Shown here: piece by piece, positions 41,901 through 53,986 of the stretch
Numbering within the stretch: the stretch's first letter is position 1
Layout: every line of letters starts with the position of its first letter
Assembly: GCA_905147135.1 (NCBI GenBank)
Contig: LR990053.1
Coordinates: forward strand, 8,630,501 to 8,694,500
Origin: Blastobasis lacticolella
Lineage: Eukaryota; Arthropoda; Insecta; Lepidoptera; Blastobasidae
Direction of reading: 5' to 3'
DNA length: 64,000 nucleotides
Program-made: the position numbers and the translations under genes
The notes under the pieces: generated by a model
Seen by the model: only the letters and a program-made list of their open reading frames with translations
What the model was told of the DNA's origin: nothing
The model's database searches: none

Positions 41901-44438
41901 ATTTGCTTACCATTCGGAACCATTTACCTTTTTAACGTATCTACACGTCCGAGAGTACATATTCATAGACTGAAAATTGTCTGATTTTACATTCACTGCA
42001 GTTTCAAAGCTAAATCGGTGGTTATCACGTGTGACTTCCCTATAACGCTTCCGAAAGGTGCACCGGTCGACAAGTCTCCTCTTCGGTTCGGAACCGTAAC
42101 GTCGTAACATCACACTCTACCACGACCGTACGATTTTACAGTCCTCTATTACGACGGCGCGTGATCGTTGTGCACGGATGCATTTGGCGATTTAGATATA
42201 ATACGACTTGGAGGAATATTCCTTCCCATAAAGGAAGCGTGATTTGTTATATTTGACAACCTGCGTAGGGCTCTGGCTCCTGTTATGGGATTCGGTTCTT
42301 CTATCATTTAAAAATAGGTGTATGTATCTAGTAATTTGTTTATGAAAGTTGCTTAATATAACGCTGGGGTACAACGAGATACTACTTTGGCCTTTAGGCA
42401 TGCATAGTTTTAAGAACATTATTCATAAAAGCGATGGCTCACCCCAGCGATGGTTCCAGCCGGGCTGTTTTTGATTTGTTATTTCGACAAATATTAAGTT
42501 ATTTTATCAATTAAGACAGAATTTGGAAAGCAAGCTTCCACGTGGCCTAACGCGCGTGGAGATTTCTTTTCCTTATTCTGCGAGAATACGTTGTGGTTAC
42601 TGCTTGCTATTAGGCAAGCTTGTTTGCAACTGTAGTAACTAGGCATCAATTTCCCGCCCAAAAATGGGCCAACAAACTTATATTAGATCTCAATCAAATC
42701 GCAAACATGACAAAGTAATTATCCGGGCGCCCTTTAAGAACAAACTCGATTCACTTAAGACCCTCGGGGTCCGGATTAAGATTTTCGGGCGAGTAGCCGA
42801 CCAGTACCGAAGGGTCATCCTCGAGTCTTCCCATTAGGAACGCTCTCGGATCGCTTCTAGGGCCCTTGTTACTTCACAAACCAGGGCCGCGGGCCAGCGA
42901 CTTTCAACATAGAGGGCCCTTGAGATCTTGTGTCGCCTGTTAGGCCGATTTTTGCTGTCATGTCCGGCATGTATAGCGGGAGTGAACATGGGATTATTTG
43001 TTTTGATATTTATTAACGTGGTTATTTACAATGCTATGTTTCAATACAAGTATCGTAACAAACAAAGTCACAATTCGCTTATAATACTTGTTCATAGGTA
43101 CTGTCTATTTTCGAAGCGAAACTCGCTACTAGAATTTTTTAAAACAAGGTTTTACCGCAAGTTCTGACTCGTAAAATTCGGTTATGCCATATTTCCGCGT
43201 GTCCACATTGCCACATTGACTTCTGAATATAGTATAGCCTCTGTGGAATCCTGGGCAAGGCCCCGTTTATATGTCGCCGCTTACAAACCGGACTGTAAAC
43301 GCTGCGCGTCGTGCCCGCATTGTCACCGAGTAGCAACCGGATATAAAACGTGCCGTCTACCCTATTGGCGCGCACACGACGCGGTGACTTTGCTTAAAGT
43401 AGTATATTTTGCTTGTATATGTATTTTAATTTAATAAAAAGAATCTCTATACTTCGATAATAATGTTATGACACTAATCACAGATCAAGCCTAAAGTGTT
43501 TGATGAAGGAATAATAAATGAATTATAGTTATTATTAATACAATAAAAGGTAATAAAAAATGAAAAGTATAAAATCGTATTAAAGTAGCATTATCAACAG
43601 CAAATCCCCCTCAAATTCGATGTTGGCTATATCTCTGGTACAGGCAGGCGCTTTTTACTTTCACTGTTTTATAGGTATTTCACAGTTATATTTGTATAAA
43701 TGCATAATAGTGCCTAGTAGCTTTATTGAAAATATTGGTGTCCCAGTGTACCCATAAACAAACAATGTAATATCGGTATTACGTATCAAGAACAGAGTTA
43801 GTGCAGCGGAGAACACGTACCTGTGATGAACAAGCTCGAGCATTTCCGACGTGTTGAGTAACTTACGAGTTGCTAACAAACGTATTGAATTAAATTGCAA
43901 CTATGTTATGTTTACTTAAAGGGCATTCTAGAGTAACCCATCTGAGAGTAATTTTAACGTAAGTAAATAAATATAAAAAAATGCGTATTGTTCCTTTGTT
44001 GAAAAATATAATCTGAAATATTTTCACAAAAATTTGCAGGCTATCCATCTAGGTATCTATAATATCCTAATTTTGTCAATAAACTCATATTTTTCATAGT
44101 TGCTCATTTATAGGTATAAATGACTAGAGTAAGTTTGGTTTACATTATTTATGTAAAGTATCTCTTCCTTCACCTTGTCTTATTGTTTCTCCTGCACCGT
44201 CTACCGTTTCCGTTCATATTTTTTTTCACGGTTGACTGGTAGATAAGGCTACTTTTGCTTTAAGTCCGCCAATGTGCCTTTAGTGCATAAAGTTTTAATA
44301 AATAAATAAATAATTGTAAGTACTAACCTAAAGTTATAAAATCTCCCGAAGTATGATATCCCCGATAGGCTCTACAATTGGGAATCTAGCTTTTTGTCTG
44401 GACGGAGCATCCAAGTCGATGTCGATGGATGCTGCTTT

Positions 44439-44494
44439 TTGGGCTACTCCAGCATTGATGCTATACCAAGACTATTAATGCTGGAGTAGCCCAA
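44439..44494. repeat. perfect 18-bp inverted repeat with 20-base loop
   Basis: TTGGGCTACTCCAGCATT (44439-44456) is repeated as its exact reverse complement at 44477-44494. The size is similar to a small foldback element or a precursor-like hairpin; see findings. Confidence 0.85.
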
Positions 44495-44924
44495 GAAGTA
44501 TATTCTGCAGTAATGATGATTACTGATGATTACAGCAGTAGTCATGATTTGCTGAATATCGGCAGTTTTCATTGTTATGCAGATTGTACTGAATATACTG
44601 GCCGAGTGAATATCCCTCGTTCCGAGGTGTCGGAAAACTGAATTAGACATGTGTCTGACATTGCACGACTAAGTGGAGCAAGTTGCTCAGCAGAGCAAAC
44701 TAAATCCTCAAACTAAATCGAATTTAACCCTTAGAAGACACAGGTCTGCGCATTTTCTGCAAAAAAGGATCATTTTGACATAGTGCCGCAGTTCCAACAA
44801 ACGCCCCTTTCCATCTCAGAAAGTATGACGATCCTTGATGTCGACATTTCAAATAGCGTGCGGTTTCGGAGTCACCTGAAAGGTAAGACCAAACAAGCCT
44901 CGAAAAAGCTTGGAGTGCTTAACT

Positions 44925-45122
44925 GATCGGATTCGGATGTGGAATGACCTCCCAACACAGTGTTTCCTTTAGACGATGACATATATTGGGTATATTGGAG
45001 GTCTCTTTAGAGGCGGGCAACGCATTGGTAGTGCCCCTGATGTTTTCCCTGATGTCCAAAGTTGGATCACTTCCCATCAGGTGGCATGCTTGCCTGCTTG
45101 TCTGACGTATAACACTAATAAA
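44925..45122 (+). repeat. LINE 3' end (CACCTGATGGAAAG family)
   Basis: GATTCGGATGTGGAATGACC encodes the RIRMWNDLP peptide that marks the C-terminus of this LINE. Then come GGAGGTCTCTTTAGAGGCGG, GCAACGCATTGGTAGTGCCC, CCATCAGGTGGCATGCTTGC and an A-rich end. 5'-truncated. Confidence 0.82.
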
Positions 45123-47406
45123 AACCATCATTTATCCAAAAGTTGTAACGACAAATCGCGAATTGTACAAACTACGAATTAAACCAACGCTGACTTGGGC
45201 CAGTTGCGATTTAGACCAACCGCGACAAGCAATTTCGGTCCAATCGCGACACAAACTTGTCGCACATAAACGACAATTTTCCATCCTTTGATGCCACGAG
45301 TGGGCAACTCGAGCTAGAAATAGCATATTCAATTACTTAGGTTAGGTAACAAATAGTAACATGAATGCTAGAAATTGCCGCGTAAACTTAGACTGGGAGC
45401 GTGAATTTGCGAATGCAAATAAACCAGCCCCAATTTTGGCACTTCGCCCGCTCCTAGTCGCCACCGCTTAAAAGAAATTCGCGTTACTTTTCATACAGAA
45501 TTAAGGAAATCCTCTCGCATACTGGCAAACGTTTCTTTTTATAATAATTCAACAATCAGAGATATTGAATGTCTCTGTGTGTTATTACATACCCGTTACG
45601 TACAACGAACTCACATGCCAGCTCATTCCGCGCCTGATTCATTTGGAAGGAAACGTGTCGCCTCCTCCAATCAATACAAAATTGTTTCAACGAATCACGA
45701 TGAAAAAATTTAATAAAAGCACCTCCTACGCTTGTTCTGATATTGCGAATCGGGAACAATGAATGATTTCTCCCTTTACGTTCGCAACTTGCGTCCGAGT
45801 AATTATATTTTTCAATTACCGCACCATTTTATCGCGATAAAATTAAGTGGGAAGCAGAAAAACGTCTCGAATTCATAAATATAATATTACTGTTTACTTT
45901 GGCGCGGGGTGGGAAAAATAACCGACGATAAATTGATAAAGATACAGTCGTGATTCAATTTTGTACTTTGTTGCACAAAAAACCATAGCAGATATTGTCA
46001 GGCTATGGAAAAAAAGGAAACTAGGTAAAACAAGGTAGATAGAAAGTAGGTACGTTGCGAACATAATGTTGTTTTTTAACTGTCTACTAATAAATTCCAC
46101 GGCGTGTGTACTGCTACAAACTTATCAGGTTCAATGACGGCGTCACTGTGGTTGTATTTTGTAATGCCGTTAAATTATATTTAAATAGGCGACACTTAGT
46201 TCCAGTTATGGTCACCTGGTCAGATAAGTTTATATAGCTTGTAGTGTATGTAACGGATAAATTGTATACAAGACTTACGTCAAAATTTTTATATAGGCGT
46301 TCAACGCAGGTTCAATGTTTGAAGAATTATTATTAGTAAGACAGTCAGTATACAGGTGCCAATTGAGAGTTCGTAGCGTTTGGTAAGTTTTTAATGGATT
46401 TTCCAATGCAGTCTGCTGCTTCTGTTTACTGCTCCTGTATCTAGTAGGCAACAAACTTGCACCTTAAGTGCTAGCCTAGTTAATGTGTAGTTTCTTGAAC
46501 TAACAACTCCTATCATCTCTAAATACTGTTTAGCTTTGCAAACCAATTTTACGGTTACAATTATTTATATACTATTCTGATATACTATAAAAAAGTAGGT
46601 AATAATATGACTGCTAAAATGTTAGGAGTCATTTTAGCAGAACAGACTTCCTCGCAGAAAACCGCACGAAACTAGTTTGTAGGAAATAAAACCGATAGTA
46701 CCCATAATAAAGTTAATACTTACGAAGCAACTACTCGTGCAGTAAGTCCACTATCTGAATTACTAAGTACTTACTTAACTAAAGTAGCAAGTGAGACGAA
46801 ACATTTTCCCATTTCCAGGCAGATATTATGCGGTAACGTGATTCTGGTCCTGTCCAACACTGTACACTTCCAAGTTAGATCTTGGCAAGTAGCTGGGAAC
46901 ACAAGGAGCACTTCCCTAAAAACTCTTGGAGCACTGCGACGGTCTTTAATCGAATTTGAAGCAACTTTGTCTGTGCAACCAGACACTCTGCAATTTGCCA
47001 CTTTTCTCGGACCTCCGCGGAGAGCGAAGATTGGCTATTACGGTAATTTCGGGAACAAATACTTTGGTTACACAAAGGAATACTGAAAAAACATTCGTGA
47101 ATAAATCGACATATAGTAAAGTTTATAAGGTGAGTGAACCTAAGAATTGTTTTCTTTAGGACTTATCAGTCACCATCTTATTAAATACCTACAGCCATAG
47201 TTATAGCCGCAGCACGTCTACTGCAGTTTAATAGTCGATGGAAGATGGAAGATGGGTCGGGCCTTAGTGTGGGATGCGACGAGTGTCGACACTCCCACCC
47301 ATCTGCCATTTACTTCTAAAAAGGTTGCTGCTGTGGCAGACAGCTGAAAGGCAAAAAATTTGGCAGTGGAGGAGCATTTTCCTTTTTGCTGCCAGAGCAA
47401 CACGTT

Positions 47407-47520
47407 AAAGAGGTGGCAGCGCATTGGCGAAACTCTTGGTGTTGCTAATATCTATAGGCAGTGGTGACCACTTTCCATCAGGTGGCCCGCTTGCCTGTTT
47501 GCCTACCGTATGACATAAAA
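47407..47520 (+). repeat. LINE 3' end (CACCTGATGGAAAG family)
   Basis: GGTGGCAGCGCATTGGCGAA, CTATAGGCAGTGGTGACCAC, TTTCCATCAGGTGGCCCGC and GCCTACCGTATGACATAAAA. The tail ends in a run of A. The next LINE fragment starts 60 bases later. Confidence 0.82.
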
Positions 47521-47578
47521 AAAAATTGTGAAATACCAGGGTATCAGCACCCAATACAATTTTGTTGCATTTTGTGTC

Positions 47579-47830
47579 GAGACCCTGGGTCTGTGGGGCC
47601 CCGGGGCGCTCTCTTTGTATAGAGAACTTTCGAAGATATTGGTCGACATCACAGGTGACCGAAGAGTTGGCAGCTACCTCGCACAAAGAATAAGCATTGC
47701 TATTTAGAGAGGTTATGCTGCCAGCATCTTGGGTACTTCCACACGGCCCAAATTGTTTAACATATTTTAAGTTAGTTTATTTATTTTTCTTATTATTGTA
47801 CATATTTATATTTATGTTAGTTGTTATAAT
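47579..47830 (+). repeat. LINE C-terminal fragment and 3' tail
   Basis: The frame ETLGLWGPGALSLYRELSK, then GDRRVGSYLAQRISIAI, an in-frame TAG, RGYAASILGT, is the end of the reverse transcriptase polyprotein of a widespread insect LINE. The AT-rich 3' tail matches 32006-32170. The in-frame stop shows that it is dead. Confidence 0.85.
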
Positions 47831-48488
47831 TTGCACATTCATGATACATACGGACACGGATATTGAATCAATCATATGATCATACTACTTCTTACCGACT
47901 TACTCTTATTGAATCTTACACTTTATTCGCCCAGTATTCGGAGACACATACAGCGTTTGGACTGGCCTCGAACAAGACTAATAAACATACTGACTCAAAT
48001 GTAACGCAGTTGAACTGAAAATTCAGGAGAACAGAGTGTGTTGGGAGCCCGGATACCTTGGTTTAATAGTATATAATAAATAAATAAGCTTTGACAATTC
48101 CTATCACGTTCACCAACTGAACCACTCAGATCGTCTATCTCATATTGTATGTCTATATGCATCTCTCACACAATAAACGGCTAAATGGATTTGAATTTTA
48201 GTACAGAAATGGGTTGTGACCTGGATAGGCTATAATCCCGAAATTCAATGTAGTTGAAGCGTGAATACGACATAACCGAATTTTTGGCTGGCGACTTCGC
48301 AGGCAAAGCGAAGTGTGAACTAGTTCGGATGTTTAGTACTCAATCACATAAACATGAAACTTGATACAGAGATAGTTTGGGCTTTGACCCTGGGAAAGGA
48401 CATTAGGCTACTTCTAACGAAGTTTGCGCAGACACGGGTTAAGACTATTAAAAGTAAGTGAACTATACGTCCTCTTAGGGGGCATTGA

Positions 48489-48612
48489 GATCGCGCGAAC
48501 ACGCGTGCATGTCGCACCGCTCACGCGATGTTGCAGCAACTGCACGCGAGCGGCGCATTCGCAGTGTGTTCGCGAGATCAGAGGCCCTATTTGTGAACCA
48601 CTCGCCTCGATA
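48489..48612. mobile_element. GC-rich foldback element
   Basis: The arms GATCGCGCGAACACGCGTGC and GCAGTGTGTTCGCGAGATC (48489-48522 and 48548-48579) pair in reverse complement with mismatches. The right side continues GGCCCTATTTGTGAACCACTC, the end sequence of the 6150-6302 element, so this is a rearranged relative. It falls in frames open on both strands. Confidence 0.7.
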
Positions 48613-49622
48613 TGGTAATGGTTTTCAATTTTTATTTCCGGCATGAAAAATTCAATATTTTTATGCATGACTCAGGTTTTCCTCATTTTTGAAACGTTCG
48701 CTTTTGGTAGAGATCATATAATAAAAAAAAATTGAGTTCTTCATGACGAAAAACAAACTTAAAAACCGTTCGGCTCCAGATAAGCTGTTCAAAGATAGAG
48801 GCCAACGACGCACCCCAAGAAATTCAAAACCAACTGGAAAAATAGGTAACATGCATTAGACCCGAGTATCGCGCGTTGAACTAAATAACAAAGAAAACTG
48901 CTAATAGAATAATATTGCTAACGGCCAGAGAACCCGCAACGTCATAATCTTAATGTTGGCTTGCTTGCCTTTTAGATCCTTTCTGCGTACTTACTTCTTT
49001 CTTACATGTTGTGAGATGTTCAACGTAAAGAACTCGTTTAACTGTAATGGACCTAACTATTAAATCCATCTGAACCTACGAGTAACTGTACCCTTTGTAG
49101 ATAGTTTGGGCCTACTACTCATCAATTTGCTTGATTCTTTACGATTGTTTGTTTGTGTAGGTATTCTAGAAATTAAATATACTTTGTCATCTAAATTAAT
49201 ACAGAAAGAGGTCAGAACATCTTTGGGATACCTTTTTTATCCTATATTTTTTTTAAATTCACTCGTCCATTCTCGAGACTGCATATCGATGGACAATAAA
49301 ATGACAAACAAACACTTTCTTTAGGAAAAATCTCCCAGGTTGGTGTCTAACCGAGATATTCCACTTTAATGTTTGGTTATAAGTTTTTCAGAAGCGAATA
49401 CAACACGAACGCAATTGTTCAAGCGACCAACACGCTTGGAGATTTTGCCGTTAGAATTATTTGTTTGTGATGATGTCTCAAGGATAGGGCGCGAAAATTG
49501 AAGAATTCATAAAAAAGAATTTCAAAAAATAAGAATGTTTAGGTTAGGTATCCCAGGCTTCATACAAAAATATTCTTACTCTTTAAATATGATTGAAGGA
49601 TTACGAAAAGTTATTTCTTTTT

Positions 49623-49960
49623 TAGATTAGACATTTTACCGACATCTCACCTGTTGGTAAGTGACGATGCGTCCGAAGATGAAGCATGCCCGTCTTGGAA
49701 CAGCCTATTCACACTAGCATTGAAGGCGTCCAGATTATATTGATCACACTCGCAGGCAACGCATTCCATTCCTTAACCGTACGCATTATAAAGGTCGAGC
49801 CAAAGCGGTTCATGCGTATATCTGGAAGATCCACGATATAAGGATGAAGCGCTCGCCCGGATCGCGTCTCCCGATGGCGGAAGGGTTTGACAACTCTCCG
49901 AAATGTAAAAGACCGACAGACGCGCAACCCTACGCCGATGATGGCAATTAACAAATATAG
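49623..49960 (-). mobile_element. LINE C-terminal end (Jockey-like), frameshifted
   Basis: On the minus strand it encodes MNRFGSTFIMRTVKEWNALP, the C-terminal signature of the LINE at 59905-60970. A small deletion relative to that copy near 49743-49750 breaks the frame before the end. 5'-truncated. Confidence 0.82.
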
Positions 49961-50577
49961 GTATTCTGCGTATGGGTGTAAGAGTTGGATAAAACGGAAG
50001 AAGAAATGTAGAGAACTCAGGGGGTCTAAAAATCCACATTTGCGTTTTTAATATGTTTCGTATTAATTTGTCACAAACTTCTCTGGAGCGTCGCTTTTGT
50101 TGGCATTGACATGACAATTCAAAATAGCGCCACTTAGTTTTGGCCACAGGACTAAATAAGATTGCGGCGCAGTAATATGAATCATAATATGAAACACTCA
50201 ATGTGGCCTTGTTAGACCCCCGCAAATAATAATTATATTTATTTTGAATAAATCTTAGATACACAACACAAACAAAACACACATGCCATGTCCACGGTCT
50301 TCGCCCTACTGACAAGATTGAACGTATACCTACACGTGTAATGTTAGTATATGAAACATAGTATGCCTCTGTATTGCGATTTGAAAAATTAATTCTGAGG
50401 AAATAAAGGAATTCCATATTGGGATCATATTCCATATTTAGTTACTTTCCTCTTAACAACACCAAAATTATATTACTGAATATCTAATAAAATTTTAACA
50501 GAGAGTAGTTGGCATGCAGTAACTAATTTATTAAGATTTGATCTATAAAGTTGCTCCTTTGTAGTTAAAGCCGAGAC

Positions 50578-50636
50578 TCTTCAGTTACAATATCGTTTAC
50601 TCGTATCAGTTTCAGCCTTTCAGTTCTGACACTACA
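50578..50636 (+). promoter_or_regulatory. cluster of initiator-like motifs
   Basis: TTCAGTT (50580), ATCAGTT (50605) and TTCAGTT (50630) fit the arthropod initiator consensus TCAGT within 60 bases, about 310-365 bases before the candidate start at 50945. There is no clear TATA box. A short upstream frame starts at 50643 and a 60-codon one at 50727. Tentative. Confidence 0.3.
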
Positions 50637-50944
50637 AAGAAAATGTACGTTTCGCTCGTTACGGTTTAGGTTTCGAAGTAAATACAGCATTCTGCCACAA
50701 TTATGCTAAATAAACGTCAATAAAACATGTTTATGCAACACTGTGTTCCTAGAAACGGCGCAACCCGATCCGGCCAGTTATTATTGATGCCGGTCGATAA
50801 ATTCGCCAATAACATATCGTCGGCGATACATTTTACATTCGCGTTAGCTTTGAAAACGTTGGAAACATCGTTATGTATGATTTATGGGGTAATTTATAAC
50901 GAAAAATAAATGAGATCGATAAGTTTGAACGTTTGGGTTGCGCT

Positions 50945-51068
50945 ATGGGTTGTTTGCGAATCGTTTCACGTGTGTGCATAGGAAATTGGGGAGTACACTT
51001 GGCAGCGCTTGTTTTATTAAGTGATTACATACGCGTCGCGGTTTCGCAGCAATGCCAGGACGGTGAAG
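50945..51068 (+). CDS. candidate first coding exon of a secreted or membrane protein
   Basis: ATG at 50945 opens a 41-residue frame: a short basic start MGCLRIVSRVCIGNWG, a hydrophobic core VHLAALVLL, and VAVSQQCQDGE after a likely signal cleavage near VSQ. It ends at GAAG|GTGCGT, a good donor, leaving phase 1, the usual phase for an intron just after a signal peptide. The frame beyond the donor is short. I do not recognise the protein, and no certain second exon is seen. It could be a chance frame, but the signal peptide, donor and GC content higher than the flanks argue for an exon. Confidence 0.5.
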
Positions 51069-51316
51069 GTGCGTGTGGTTTAGCGATTTTCTTTTCTATT
51101 ATTACAGAGGTTGGGTTAGGTTAAGCCCTTTCTTTTAGGGAAAAATGTTAGGGACAAGTCAGGCAAACAGCGGTTAGGCGTTAAATTTTTCCACGTTCAC
51201 GCCTTATTAATGATATTCATTCAATTATGATAGTATGAAAGGTACCTATCTAAGTAATTAGATCTAGTTACACCTTTACATTGAAATCAACTGTTCAACC
51301 AGACTAACTAAGAACC

Positions 51317-51545
51317 TTGCGTTAAAGTCCCGGTTGTGCTCTCGCGCATGAGAGCCCGCGGTCCGCCTTGCCCATGATTCAGGATTTGGCAGATCTGTTA
51401 GTTATGTAGAGTGACTGCCGTCTGGCCTCCGTGACCCTGCCACCAGAACCTTACCATTGGATCATGGTAACACAATCAATCGCCTGAATATGCAAGTTTC
51501 ATGTCGAAGTTTTTTCTCCCCGTAAGAGCATCGGTTAGCATTATA
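51317..51545 (-). repeat. SINE body copy, reverse orientation
   Basis: Minus-strand landmarks run from ATGCTAACCGATGCTCTTAC through GCGACTGATTGTG, CACGGAGGCCAGACGGCAG and GGCGGACCGCGGGCTCTC to CACAACCGGGACTTTAACGC. The tRNA head is missing. Confidence 0.82.
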
Positions 51546-52811
51546 TGTAAAATAATATATACTTTTACGGTAGGTACGTTACATGTACCTATATGCCCAG
51601 ATCGCTCGTGGGTCGTAAGTAACTGCACTCTAGATACCTTAGGCGTCGCGGCGGGGACCCTGTGAATATGCCTGAGGAGAGTGGCTGCAATAGCCGCAGT
51701 AGGACATACTGCTAAATGCAGCAGGAACGTCGCCTACACTACATTATTAAAATCAATACGTACTCGTATTACGTCAACACCGATAAGCTTGTGCGCACTT
51801 CCTATGCCTAAATGCTGACTTACGGTTTCTTTGACTCCAAAGGTGATACCTCAACTGTTGAGTTAAGCTCGCCTTTGTACCTGCTTAAGTTACCTTCTGT
51901 TAAATTGTTTTTATTATTTTGTGTACAAAAAAGAATAAAGACATAGGTAACCTAAATACAATATATCCTTTCTCACTTCTATAGAGCCGATTTAATGATT
52001 AAAATTCTCGATCTCCGTTAAATTTCATGCCTAATTGACTTGAAGACTTGAGACCACCACATTAGTTAACGGGTCCTTCAATTACCTCCACGTTTGACTC
52101 AAGCCCATATCCTGGCCTACAGAAGTCCTAGCTAGTCTGCCTCTGTACAACGGTGGAAGGGGTGAAAAACTGCTGTAGATTTTACATATGCTTTTGACAT
52201 TATGTTCTACCTACACCACGATATCATAAATATTAATTATACATTAATGTTAAGTACGTAACGTGTACGTAATTTGTGAAATGTTACATTGAAAATAGAT
52301 ATATCATACCTCGAATTAGATCGCGCTATTGAGCTGGCCGGTCTAGACACATATAATGAAGCTGTATTTTCATACAATAAACGTAAACATTTCTTAAATT
52401 ACCTTTGTGGTTTGATTACCTTCAGTTTGGCCAAGTAAAATGAGACTGATGTCATTACCCGTGCGTTTTCATGGACTAAATGAGTTTTTTCTCTATCATT
52501 AGCTTTGCACCAGAACGCGAATCTTCCAGATAACTGGCCATGCCCTTGGAACAGTGGGAAAATACCTTTCGTTTTCAACTTCTACTCAGTTAGTAAGTAT
52601 GGCTATTAGAAACTACAAAAAGTGTGGGCAATATATTTCATCGAAACAGTAGAGGCACGTATTAAATTTTTTTAATGTTAGAATAGCCAGGCAGTTGACC
52701 GCGAATGATCAAATGTCAAATACAGTTGCCAACTGAGAGAATAGAATGCGGTAGAAGATGGAACATTCCTGTCTAGGAACAGACAATTCACTACAGCCTT
52801 GAAGGCGTTCA

Positions 52812-53115
52812 GTTTTTTTTTATGTAATACGGCAGACAAAAGGGCATGCGGGCCACCTGATGGAAAGTGGTCATCGTCGCCTATGGACATCAGCAACACC
52901 AGGGGTGCTGCCAATGCGATGCAAGTCTCTAAGATGCCCTTTAATATACCTCTTGAAGGATCCCATGTTATAGTCCAAAGGAAACACTGTGCCTGGGAGC
53001 TCATTCCACATCCGAATCGTACGAGCGAGAAACGTTCTTTCGAATCTTCGCGTGGACACCACTAGAGGACGTACATGCACGTAGTGGGGATGAGCCCACG
53101 GTGGGTGGTGCGATG
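52812..53115 (-). mobile_element. LINE C-terminal end and 3' tail
   Basis: On the minus strand it encodes STRRFERTFLARTIRMWNEL, PGTVFPLDYNMGSFKRYIKG and ADVHRRR, the C-terminus of a lepidopteran Jockey-like LINE protein, followed by GGCCCGCATGCCC and an A-rich end. The fullest copy of the CACCTGATGGAAAG family here, 5'-truncated. Confidence 0.88.
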
Positions 53116-53986
53116 GCGGAATTGATTATAATGATTACATGAACACACTAGCAGGCAAGTGCAAGTGGCAAGTTTGCAGGAATCAGGAAAAATTTCAAAT
53201 TTCAGTTCTCATTTTGAACACGTAGCGGAAGTTATATTTCACATCAAGTTATATTCCATTTTGACCCTTGCAGGAACTGTCAGGTACCTTACTACGCTTA
53301 TTCAGGGACCTGAAGTTGTATCATAATGGCCTCCGACATCCGAAAAGAGTGTCTAATAGATAGATAGATAAACCCTCCATCTCCCAAAGGCGCGATGATC
53401 CCCACCTTATCTACGTGGTCAAGCCTACGCAGTCTTGCAGACTTTTTTTTTAATAGTGTTATCCAGCAAGCGGGTTACCTGATGGTGACTGTGATCACTG
53501 CCCATGGCCATCCGCAGCAAAAAGACAGCTCGAATATTGTGACCAAATTCTACTTATCAAACAGCTATCGCAAAACTACAAACAGTATTGATGCATATTG
53601 CTTAGTGTACCACCTAAAAAATAACTCAAAATTCCACAGGTGTGAAACGTCTTATAAATGTGATAAAACGAGGCGTCGCTTTCCTAGAAGCACGATCTTG
53701 CCTGAAGTTTATAGAGTTGAATCCAATTAAGACAGCACAGCGGAAAAACTTCACTTACCTCTTTTTCACGTATTCTGGCGTTTTGGAACATTGTTGCATA
53801 CCTATCTGGAAAAAACCAGTCGGCAGAAGAGTGAGTAAATCTCATAAATAATACATCCACACTATGCTTCAATATTATGAATCCACAAAATAGGTTTGAA
53901 GCTCACACTGTTTCAAAAAGGTACATATCAGAAAACGCCGCCCATTCGTCTGGTCTAAGATATTCGTAGCGTTTTACGTCACTCAG

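Larger units (their letters stand above)
35285..44430. other. intergenic region, third part
   Basis: No supported gene. Besides the GC-rich block and the repeats listed one by one, unique GC-richer patches lie at 37800-37940, 42000-42190, 42650-42965 and 43180-43400. Frame 42928-43167 contains a hydrophobic stretch but no splice or family support. The stretches 36930-37480, 38930-40200, 40330-41660, 41910-42640 and 43410-44430 hold nothing else I can name except the palindrome at 39857-39892. Confidence 0.65.
44500..50560. other. intergenic region, fourth part
   Basis: No supported gene. It contains LINE tails at 44925-45122, 47407-47520, 47579-47830 and 49623-49960, a foldback element at 48489-48612, the dispersed sequence at 47917-47975 and an 11-bp inverted repeat at 46611-46640. 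The minus frame 50435-49773 (220 codons) is the longest in the window, but only its C-terminal part is recognisable and is LINE-derived. The stretches 45130-47400, 47980-48480 and 48620-49620 hold nothing I can name. Confidence 0.7.
51069..53980. other. candidate intron or intergenic DNA with repeats
   Basis: It holds a SINE in reverse (51317-51545), a LINE 3' end (52812-53115) and a short LINE-tail-like piece near 53455-53520 (CACCTGATGGTGACTG-like). A frame without a start codon runs through about 52510-52660; its origin is unknown. The rest shows nothing recognisable. Confidence 0.6.

Noticed and set aside
42928..43167. Frame with a membrane-like segment
   Set aside because: Hydrophobic runs are common in AT-rich frames; no start context, splice site or family resemblance.
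49773..50435. Minus-strand frame of 220 codons
   Set aside because: Only the last third is recognisable and is a LINE C-terminal remnant; the first two thirds have no protein resemblance and an ordinary AT-rich composition.
51061..51124. Continuation of the signal-peptide frame past 51068
   Set aside because: The extra residues read into an AT-rich stretch with a pyrimidine tract and soon reach a stop; the GTGCGT donor gives a better explanation.
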